Under the pieces are notes generated by a model that was given only the letters and a program-made list of their open reading frames with translations, was not told where the DNA came from and ran no database searches. The translations under genes were made by a program, and so were the position numbers. A stretch of DNA of 6,356 nt from Bacteroidales bacterium (GTDB lineage: Bacteria; Bacteroidota; Bacteroidia; Bacteroidales; UBA12481), in NCBI GenBank assembly GCA_021160155.1, contig JAGHDB010000269.1, forward strand, positions 1 to 6,356, written 5' to 3'. This document shows, in pieces, positions 1-5,686 of this stretch (positions within the stretch are counted from its first letter, which is position 1; the number at the start of each line of letters is the position of its first letter).

Positions 1-66
1 CTGATATATGTCATCCTCTTGGTGTTGATGGGCATAATAACCGGGCTCCGGTTCGGAAGTATTTAA
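1..66 (+). CDS. C-terminal end of a membrane protein (partial)
   Basis: Frame 1 is open from the window edge and ends at the TAA at 64-66, giving 21 residues, LIYVILLVLMGIITGLRFGSI. The stretch is almost entirely hydrophobic until the final Arg-Phe-Gly-Ser-Ile, as expected for a last transmembrane helix with a very short tail. The start and most of the gene lie outside the window, so no family can be assigned. It is on the same strand as the next gene but 130 bases from it, and a promoter candidate lies between them, so cotranscription is not required. The fragment is short enough that an open frame here could be chance; the hydrophobic composition is the only support. Confidence 0.5.
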   Translation: MIYVILLVLMGIITGLRFGSI

Positions 67-196
67 CCGCGCTTTTAGTTACAGTTCCGGGAATAAATTT
101 CTTTGTGAATTATACAATATCCTATAACTTTCAAATCTAATAATACATTAGAAAACTGCTTTGTAGCTGAACAAATGAATTAATAATACTTGCAAA
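67..196 (+). other. A/T-rich intergenic region upstream of the DUF1295-like gene
   Basis: This 130-base gap has no convincing coding frame. It becomes strongly A/T-rich from about 91 onward. It contains the promoter candidate at 102-132 and no recognisable Shine-Dalgarno sequence before the ATG at 197. I see no riboswitch-like structure and no convincing rho-independent terminator for the gene ending at 66. Confidence 0.6.
102..132 (+). promoter_or_regulatory. Candidate Bacteroidota-type sigma promoter (-33 TTTG, -7 TAACTTTC)
   Basis: A TTTG at 102-105 is followed after 19 bases by TAACTTTC at 125-132. This matches the Bacteroidota housekeeping consensus (TTTG about 19-21 bases before TAnnTTTG) at all positions but the last. 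Transcription would begin near 138 and leave a leader of about 59 bases before the ATG at 197. The match is seen directly; activity is inferred. Confidence 0.5.
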
Positions 197-886
197 ATGG
201 ACTTATACGGACAAAAAAGCAGAAGTATCCCCCAGAAAATTGTTATTATCCTGTTAGAACTGATTCTTCTGTGGCTCTCCTATTGGATACTGTTTCAAAA
301 AGGAGGAGCTATCATTCTGGGTTGGCTGGGAATTCATTCTATCCATGCCCTTGCAGCAAGAAAAACTGTTGTTTTTATCTTTTCACTGGTGGTATTTATC
401 CGGATCGGATTTGCTATGTTCTATCTGCTGAAACGAAAAATTCCCTGGGAAGAATCCTTCAGTATCCCGATGGCTTTTGCCCTTTACTACGTGGGCTTCT
501 CTTTATTGGTATTGCAGACGGATCACCGTTTGGATCTTTTGGATCTATTTGGCATAGCTCTTTTCTTATTCGGCTCTTTTCTTAACAGTTACTCTGAAAT
601 TCAACGACATCAATGGAAAACCCTGACTGAAAACAAAGGAAAATTATTTACCGGGGGACTCTTCAGGTACTCTATGCACATCAACTATTTTGGGGATGTG
701 TGCTGGGTTACTGCCTATGCTATCCTTACCCGTAACTGGTATTCAGCCATTATCCCGGTATTTCTGCTCTGTTTCTTCATCTTTTTCAATATTCCAAAAC
801 TGGATCAATACCTTGGAATGAAATACGGCAAAAGTTTCTTTGAGTTTAAGAAAAAAACAAAGAAATTAATTCCTTTTATCTATTGA
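197..886 (+). CDS. DUF1295 / isoprenylcysteine-carboxyl-methyltransferase-like integral membrane protein
   Basis: This 229-residue protein of the inner membrane has about six hydrophobic segments (roughly residues 14-32, 58-77, 88-106, 114-130, 163-178 and 180-198). The family signature lies in the C-terminal half. Residues 145-167 run from an Asn-Lys-Gly-Lys-Leu-Phe lead-in to GLFRYSMHINYFGD, corresponding to the G-L-[FW]-x-Y-[SR]-x-H-x-N-Y-[FL]-G-[ED] core of DUF1295, steroid-5-alpha-reductase-like and ICMT-like proteins. The tail (residues 205-228) has the YxxKYGxxFxxFxxKTKKLIPF pattern typical of their last segment. Relatives include SAM-dependent methyltransferases and NADPH-dependent reductases; which reaction this one performs cannot be told. 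The core has Met and Ile where RHPNYFGE is commoner. The ATG at 197 has no clear Shine-Dalgarno, which is normal in Bacteroidota. The next gene follows after 40 bases, with no functional link visible. Confidence 0.82.
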   Translation: MDLYGQKSRSIPQKIVIILLELILLWLSYWILFQKGGAIILGWLGIHSIHALAARKTVVFIFSLVVFIRIGFAMFYLLKRKIPWEESFSIPMAFALYYVGFSLLVLQTDHRLDLLDLFGIALFLFGSFLNSYSEIQRHQWKTLTENKGKLFTGGLFRYSMHINYFGDVCWVTAYAILTRNWYSAIIPVFLLCFFIFFNIPKLDQYLGMKYGKSFFEFKKKTKKLIPFIY

Positions 887-899
887 TGATCGGAATCAT

Positions 900-907
900 T
901 AAATTTG
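900..907 (+). promoter_or_regulatory. Perfect TAnnTTTG -7 element before the transporter gene
   Basis: TAAATTTG matches the Bacteroidota -7 consensus at all six fixed positions. It sits 19 bases before the ATG at 927, inside the 40-base gap. The -33 element is poor: the best candidate is TTTT at 874-877, 22 bases upstream. A start near 913 would leave a leader of about 13 bases. This would give the transporter its own promoter, with or without read-through from the preceding gene. Confidence 0.4.
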
Positions 908-926
908 CGGATTATTTCGTCATCGT

Positions 927-2705
927 ATGACTCTAAAAAAAACCAGGAAGAAACTTTCAGAGTTGCCTGCAACCGCTATTTGCGGAAATGACATCAGTTC
1001 TTCAGTGCTTTATGTATCAGCCCTATCCGTTTTTTATGCCGGCAAATATGCCTGGATCACACTGATCATTGTAGCCTTTGTTCTGTACCTCTTCAGGAAA
1101 ATATACGGCGAAGTAGTATGTGCGCTTCCCATGAACGGAGGAGTGTACAATGCATTGCTCAACACCACCAGCAAATTTCTGGCCTCCTTTGCGGCTACTC
1201 TGACCCTCTTGTCCTATATGGCTACGTCGGTTATCTCCGCTAATGAAGCCATGCACTATTTCCATGGTCTGTGGAATTCAAGTCCGGTCATTTTATCTAC
1301 AATCATCCTGCTCTCCATATTTGCCATGCTGGCCATCCTGGGTATCCGTGAATCATCCAAAGTAGCTACCGGGATATTCATTTTTCACCTCTCTTCAATA
1401 ACCCTGTTGATCGTTTTTGTATTTTACTATCTGATACATAACGGATTCGATACGCTCTACAGCAACTGGCACCTGCCGCAATCAGGTCATATCGGTACGG
1501 CAATTTTCTTCGGATTCGCAGCCTCTATGCTGGGAATCTCAGGATTTGAAAGTTCGGCTAACTATGTTGAAGAGCAAAAAAAAGGGGTTTTCCCAAAGAC
1601 CCTGAAAAATATGTGGATGATCGTAAGTATCATCAATCCTCTTATGGCATTCCTGGCAATATCTCTGATCCGTATTCCCGAAATCAGCGAATTGCACCGG
1701 ACTACCCTGCTCTCTCAGATGGGTATCGTTTCAGGTGGTAACTGGCTGGGTTGGATCATTTCACTGGATGCAGTTCTGGTACTGAGTGGTGCCGTACTGA
1801 CCTCCTATGTGGGAGTAACCGGTCTTCTGGAGCGAATGACACTGGATCGTATTTTGCCACCCTTTTTCCTGAAGAAAAGCAGATGGAACAGCTCCCACAG
1901 AATTATTATTCTCTTTTTAATTATAAGTATTTCGGTTTTGATGATTACCAGGGGAAAGGTCACCGCCCTGGCCGGTGTTTATACGATCTCTTTTCTCTCG
2001 GTCATGGGTCTCTTCGCCATTGGTAATATCCTGTTGAAAGTCAAACGGGCAAAACTCCCCCGTCCTATCAAAGCCAGATGGATCTCTGTGATCATTGCAA
2101 TTCTGGCAGTTATTGTTGCCCTGACCGGTAATATCATCATGAAACCGACCGAACCCGGAATGCCCTCAAATTTTGTGATCTTTCTTGAATATTTTATCCC
2201 TTTCATCCTCTTTATTATCATGATGTTGAACCGAATTACCCTTCTCAGGTTATTGCTCCGGTTCATCCACAGAACATTTGAACCCATCAGGGAGGCTTTT
2301 TTACGAATGAATATGGCCCTCAATCATACCATTGTAAAGATCAACTCACAGGAATTTGTCTTCTTTACCAAAGGGGATAATCTTGAGAATCTGAATAAAG
2401 TAATGATCTATATCAGAAAAAATGAGCAAACACGAAAATTAAAACTGGTCACGATCATTGATGAAGATCATGGCAATCAAAAAGAGTTGCTGGATTCATT
2501 GAAAAAAGATATTGACTTTTTAGACCGGGAATATCCTGAAATCTCTATTGAATTTATTGCCATTCCCGGTAAATTCACCCCACACCTTATTCACCAGCTC
2601 TCTGAAAAGTGGAATATCCCGATAAACTTTATGTTCATTGGCTCACCGGGTGATCATTTCCCCTACCATATTGAAGACTTGGGAGGTGTCAGGCTGATCA
2701 TCTAA
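927..2705 (+). CDS. APC-superfamily transporter with cytosolic C-terminal domain; possible KimA-like potassium transporter
   Basis: This 592-residue inner-membrane transporter has about 12 hydrophobic helices up to residue 445, then a soluble domain. APC-superfamily marks are the glycine-rich first helix (residues 17-37), EVVCALPMNGGVYN (62-75) between helices 2 and 3, GIRESSK (139-145) after helix 4, and GISGFESSANYVEEQ (203-217) for helix 6 and its following acidic loop. Helix 1 reads GNDISSSVLY (20-29), unlike the GSGI of ordinary amino-acid permeases. Asp22 with Tyr29, Thr100-xxx-Ser104 in helix 3 and Ser205 in helix 6 appear to match positions reported as potassium-binding in Bacillus KimA, as I remember that structure. 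The C-terminal part (about 470-592) alternates predicted strands and helices, like KimA's cytosolic domain. A generic amino-acid permease remains the alternative. The ATG at 927 fits because the next Met (residue 69) would remove helices 1 and 2. Confidence 0.85.
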   Translation: MTLKKTRKKLSELPATAICGNDISSSVLYVSALSVFYAGKYAWITLIIVAFVLYLFRKIYGEVVCALPMNGGVYNALLNTTSKFLASFAATLTLLSYMATSVISANEAMHYFHGLWNSSPVILSTIILLSIFAMLAILGIRESSKVATGIFIFHLSSITLLIVFVFYYLIHNGFDTLYSNWHLPQSGHIGTAIFFGFAASMLGISGFESSANYVEEQKKGVFPKTLKNMWMIVSIINPLMAFLAISLIRIPEISELHRTTLLSQMGIVSGGNWLGWIISLDAVLVLSGAVLTSYVGVTGLLERMTLDRILPPFFLKKSRWNSSHRIIILFLIISISVLMITRGKVTALAGVYTISFLSVMGLFAIGNILLKVKRAKLPRPIKARWISVIIAILAVIVALTGNIIMKPTEPGMPSNFVIFLEYFIPFILFIIMMLNRITLLRLLLRFIHRTFEPIREAFLRMNMALNHTIVKINSQEFVFFTKGDNLENLNKVMIYIRKNEQTRKLKLVTIIDEDHGNQKELLDSLKKDIDFLDREYPEISIEFIAIPGKFTPHLIHQLSEKWNIPINFMFIGSPGDHFPYHIEDLGGVRLII

Positions 2706-2710
2706 TTTAT

Positions 2711-2718
2711 TATATTTG
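2711..2718 (+). promoter_or_regulatory. Perfect TAnnTTTG -7 element before the hydratase gene
   Basis: TATATTTG matches the Bacteroidota -7 consensus at every fixed position. It starts 5 bases after the transporter's stop codon and ends 23 bases before the ATG at 2742. No good TTTG is found at 17-23 bases upstream, where the sequence still codes for the transporter; a GTG at 2686-2688 is the nearest. Transcription would begin near 2724. The element suggests the hydratase can be transcribed on its own. Confidence 0.4.
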
Positions 2719-2741
2719 AAGCGGATAAAAGGACGGAGTTT

Positions 2742-3209
2742 ATGAAACCTAAAGAAATTACCTGCTTCAGCGACCTTAAAAAGTATGAAGGTAAACACAT
2801 TGGAGATTCAGATTACCTGAAAATTACCCAGGAGATGATCAACCAATTTGCGGATGCCACATTGGATCATCAATGGATTCATATTGATCCCGACCGTGCT
2901 GCTATAGAATCACCATTCAAAACCACTATCGCCCATGGATATCTTACCCTTTCTGTATTACCCTATTTATGGGATCAGATCGTGCATGTAACCCATGTCA
3001 AACTGACTGTTAATTACGGGATTGAAAAACTTAAATTTATTGAGCCGGTAAAAGTGAACGATGAAGTACGCGCTGTGGTACACGTAGTTTCGGTAGTAGA
3101 TCTCCGTGGTATTACAAAAGCTCAAATGCGTGTAACACTTGAAATTAAAGGTGCCAAAAAATCCGCATTTGTCACAGATGTAATTTTCTTATACCATTTC
3201 AATTCGTAA
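2742..3209 (+). CDS. MaoC-like (R)-specific enoyl hydratase
   Basis: This 155-residue cytoplasmic protein has the single-hotdog fold length of MaoC/NodN-type hydratases, which as a family add water to trans-2-enoyl thioesters to give (R)-3-hydroxyacyl thioesters. The catalytic region is intact. In ATLDHQWIHIDPDRA (39-53), Asp42 and His47 keep the five-residue spacing of the Asp/His pair in PhaJ-type hydratase 2. The second conserved block, SPFKTTIAHGYLTLS (57-71), follows, then the hotdog strands to the end. Full length and both active-site residues point to a working enzyme. Its acyl substrate is not evident and no other fatty-acid or polyhydroxyalkanoate gene is nearby. GGACGGAG at 2731-2738 is a possible but closely placed ribosome-binding site. 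The gene follows the transporter after 36 bases and faces the acylase gene 12 bases downstream. Confidence 0.88.
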   Translation: MKPKEITCFSDLKKYEGKHIGDSDYLKITQEMINQFADATLDHQWIHIDPDRAAIESPFKTTIAHGYLTLSVLPYLWDQIVHVTHVKLTVNYGIEKLKFIEPVKVNDEVRAVVHVVSVVDLRGITKAQMRVTLEIKGAKKSAFVTDVIFLYHFNS

Positions 3210-3221
3210 TCCCTCGTCAGA

Positions 3222-5645
3222 TCACTTCCCCGTCACCTCAGCGTGATATTTTTGTGCAGCTTCTACCGCTGTCCGGCTGAAAGGATCGGCGTGATACAGA
3301 TTCTTCACATACATTTCAGTCTGGTCACAAAAATGTTTGCTGGCCGGGATCCCGGAAGTACCTGTCGGGATTACAGTCTGCGAATGATCCCAGTTCGACA
3401 AATCAAAGACATGCCGTTCAGAGGCCCCGTGATTTACAGCCGTCAGATCAGGAAACGGATAGGACATCGGATATGAATACGGACAAACGGTATGAAAACT
3501 ACCCCCAACCGCATAAGGACCCCGGCTTAATCCGAAAATCCGGTCGATCAGAGCTACTTTGGCCATGGGATGTTTTATGGTAAAAGTATGTATTTTCCCC
3601 CACTGCCATTGAGTGGGATCAACCCCCATTTCATCCGACAGTGCATCTACGGTTTCCATAAATGCTTTTCTGATCATTTCAGTGAAATCTTCTTTATGAT
3701 CCGCCGTTGTGGTATCATCACACCAACCGTTGTCAGGATGGTGCAGCATGTTCTCCATGAAATTTTTCACCAGTGTACGTTCACTGCCAAACTTCGTGAC
3801 CGCGTCATGATCCATCTGATCACCGGCCAACAGGGCAAAAAGACGGTAATAGAGTTCATCGAAGATGGCGGCAGCACCAGATTCAGCACCCATATTATAA
3901 TCCCATGAACGCAACAGGTTCAATGCCTCCTGCGGAGTTCCGCCCCACTCTTTGGGTTCGCCCAGCGCTTTCAGAAAGACCGGTACAAAACTGCGGGCCA
4001 TAATTGACGTTTCATCTGCCTGGATTCGTTCGAAATCATCCGCAGATAATTTTTGCTTCTCCGTCAGCAGTTTCCTGATCCTTTTAATCCGGTAAGGCAG
4101 GTCATACCATCGACTGATGTAATAAGGATAATCCGGTCCGACCGTCTTATTATTGGCCGATGAAACCATTCCCGACTCGGGATTATACGTATAAGGCAAC
4201 TCTTCAAACGGTACAATAGCGGTCCAGTCATAAGCCGAAGTATCTCCGGGATAGACCATTCTGGACACTCCGTGGCGGACAGGTAATCCAATGGTGGACT
4301 GCAATCCGATATTCCCCTCCACATCCGCGTATACTACATTCTGGTTCACCGAAACAAATGTTTTTAATGCCTCCCTGAATTCTTCCCAGTTGTCCGCCCG
4401 GTTGAGCAAATATACCGTACGCAGTTCATTACTGGGCAGGTTTCCGATCCAGCTCATGGAGATCACCGGATCATCAATTTCCTTCAATCCTGAGATGACC
4501 GGCCCGCGATGTGTAAACCGGTTGGTACGATAAATAGTATCCCCTGATTTTGTCAGGATCATCTCTTCGCTCATCTCCATTTCGCGCCAAACTCCATCCA
4601 CCTTATATTTTGCCGGATCATCCGGATCCACAGTCTCGGCATAAAAATCGGCATCGTCCACCATCACATTGGTAAATCCCCAGGCGATTTTTTCATTGTG
4701 CCCGGCTACTACCAGGGGCTGACCCGGTAATACCACGCCTGTCACATTTACCTTCCCCGGGACCACTTCATGCATCTGATACCATACACCGGGTATCATC
4801 AATCCCAAATGCATATCATTGGCCAGCAAAGGTTTGCCGGTAACACTTTTTTTGCCGGATACCGCCCAGTTGTTGCTTCCGCGAAATACATCCAACCCCA
4901 GCGCATCCATCTTTTCAGTAATCCCGGACAGTTGTTTCAATGCCTCAAGTTTAGCTTTGCCATCCACTCCTGAAAACTCCGGAAAAACCGGGACGGTCTG
5001 TACTTCATCCATATCCGGCAGAAGATACCGGTATAACTCCTCCGACAATTGTTGCTGTAACTGATACATTAATACTTCAGTGGTCCATCCGGTAGAGAGA
5101 TCCCAGGCCATGTAACCGATCAGACTGATCGATTGCTCGGGCAGCCAGGGCTCCGGTTTATATCCCAACAAGGCAAATTCGGGAGGTAATTTCTTGTTAT
5201 AATCCCGGATATACTGATTCACTCCTTCACAAAATGCACTCAGCGCAGTTTGCAATCCGGGTTCAGCTTTCTTCCATAACTCCCGGGATTTATCCATGAT
5301 GCGCAATGCCCGCATGAGCTGATCCACATCCACCATGTCCTCTCCGAAAATTTCAGCTAACCGCCCCGAAGTCACCCGGCGAAGCAGATCCATCTGCCAC
5401 ATACGATCCTGCGACATGACGTACCCTACCGCCCGGTACAGATCAGCCTCATTTTCAGCATAGACATGCGGGATGGCAAAAGAATCGCGAAAAACCTCTA
5501 CATGCCCCTGCTGCCCGTCGAGCATAATGGTTTGGTTGTAATCAGGCAGCGCCCGCTTTTTTATGCCATTCAGAAACACCCAGCCGGCAACCACCAATCC
5601 GACTAGTATCACCAGGATACCCAGAATTATCTTTCTTGCTTTCAT
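3222..5645 (-). CDS. Penicillin-acylase-family N-terminal-nucleophile hydrolase
   Basis: This 807-residue protein has the usual length for penicillin acylases and acyl-homoserine-lactone acylases, exported Ntn hydrolases that cut amide bonds in acylated small molecules after self-cleavage into alpha and beta chains. Residues 1-5 are basic and 6-25 form one hydrophobic helix with no lipobox Cys, so it is an export signal or uncleaved anchor. The alpha chain would end at Gly256. Ser257, in RGSNNWAVSG (255-264), is the predicted new N-terminus and nucleophile. LLANDMHLGL (273-282) places a His at beta position 23, Asp330 to Asp333 fit the calcium loop, and SANNK (496-500) puts Asn498 at beta 242, matching the oxyanion Asn near beta 241 of penicillin G acylase. 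The late GGSFHTV and VNHGASERHVFDL blocks are also family-typical. The natural substrate is unknown. The gene lies 41 bases downstream of the DUF4838-like gene with no visible promoter between. Confidence 0.93.
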   Translation of the reverse strand: MKARKIILGILVILVGLVVAGWVFLNGIKKRALPDYNQTIMLDGQQGHVEVFRDSFAIPHVYAENEADLYRAVGYVMSQDRMWQMDLLRRVTSGRLAEIFGEDMVDVDQLMRALRIMDKSRELWKKAEPGLQTALSAFCEGVNQYIRDYNKKLPPEFALLGYKPEPWLPEQSISLIGYMAWDLSTGWTTEVLMYQLQQQLSEELYRYLLPDMDEVQTVPVFPEFSGVDGKAKLEALKQLSGITEKMDALGLDVFRGSNNWAVSGKKSVTGKPLLANDMHLGLMIPGVWYQMHEVVPGKVNVTGVVLPGQPLVVAGHNEKIAWGFTNVMVDDADFYAETVDPDDPAKYKVDGVWREMEMSEEMILTKSGDTIYRTNRFTHRGPVISGLKEIDDPVISMSWIGNLPSNELRTVYLLNRADNWEEFREALKTFVSVNQNVVYADVEGNIGLQSTIGLPVRHGVSRMVYPGDTSAYDWTAIVPFEELPYTYNPESGMVSSANNKTVGPDYPYYISRWYDLPYRIKRIRKLLTEKQKLSADDFERIQADETSIMARSFVPVFLKALGEPKEWGGTPQEALNLLRSWDYNMGAESGAAAIFDELYYRLFALLAGDQMDHDAVTKFGSERTLVKNFMENMLHHPDNGWCDDTTTADHKEDFTEMIRKAFMETVDALSDEMGVDPTQWQWGKIHTFTIKHPMAKVALIDRIFGLSRGPYAVGGSFHTVCPYSYPMSYPFPDLTAVNHGASERHVFDLSNWDHSQTVIPTGTSGIPASKHFCDQTEMYVKNLYHADPFSRTAVEAAQKYHAEVTGK
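4875..4877 (-). other. Predicted autoprocessing site and nucleophile codon (Ser257)
   Basis: This AGC codon encodes the serine after Gly256 that family precedent predicts becomes the free N-terminal nucleophile of the beta chain. The alpha chain would be about 230-256 residues, depending on how much of the preceding linker is removed, and the beta chain 551 residues. The position is read from the conserved Gly-Ser-Asn-Asn-Trp motif. Confidence 0.8.
5571..5630 (-). other. N-terminal export signal or membrane anchor of the acylase
   Basis: Residues 6-25 (IILGILVILVGLVVAGWVFL) are uninterruptedly hydrophobic, preceded by MKARK and followed by NGIKKR. There is no clear small-x-small cleavage site right after the helix and no Cys for lipidation, so an uncleaved anchor holding the enzyme in the periplasm seems slightly likelier than a cleaved signal. 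Confidence 0.65.
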
Positions 5646-5686
5646 GATATTTAGGTTTAGATTTAGCCAATTAAGTTAATGAATTT

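Noticed and set aside
160..193. A second TTTG (160-163) as a possible promoter for the gene at 197
   Set aside because: No TAnnTTTG-like element lies at the right distance, and the transcript would start at or after the ATG.
190..585. A 131-codon frame overlapping the DUF1295-like gene
   Set aside because: It overlaps the membrane protein in another frame and has no recognisable domain. The frame starting at 197 has the transmembrane pattern and family motifs.
885..899. Short inverted repeat ATGAT-CGGA-ATCAT just after the DUF1295-like stop
   Set aside because: Only five A/T-rich base pairs and no following T-tract, so it is not a credible terminator.
887..926. Cyclic-di-AMP (ydaO-type) riboswitch before the KimA-like transporter
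   Set aside because: I looked for it because some Bacillus kimA genes are controlled this way, but the gap is only 40 bases, far too short for that riboswitch.
1979..2323. Minus-strand 114-codon frame inside the transporter
   Set aside because: It is the complement of transmembrane coding sequence, with no supporting start signal or recognisable family.
3221..3253. ATCAC/GTGAT inverted repeat followed by a short T-run at the convergent junction
   Set aside because: Five base pairs around a 17-base loop is too weak to call a terminator; the second arm also lies in acylase coding sequence.
3243..5064. Several plus-strand open frames of 67-112 codons inside the acylase region
   Set aside because: They are antisense to a gene with intact family motifs along its length, and their translations show no domain or good start context.
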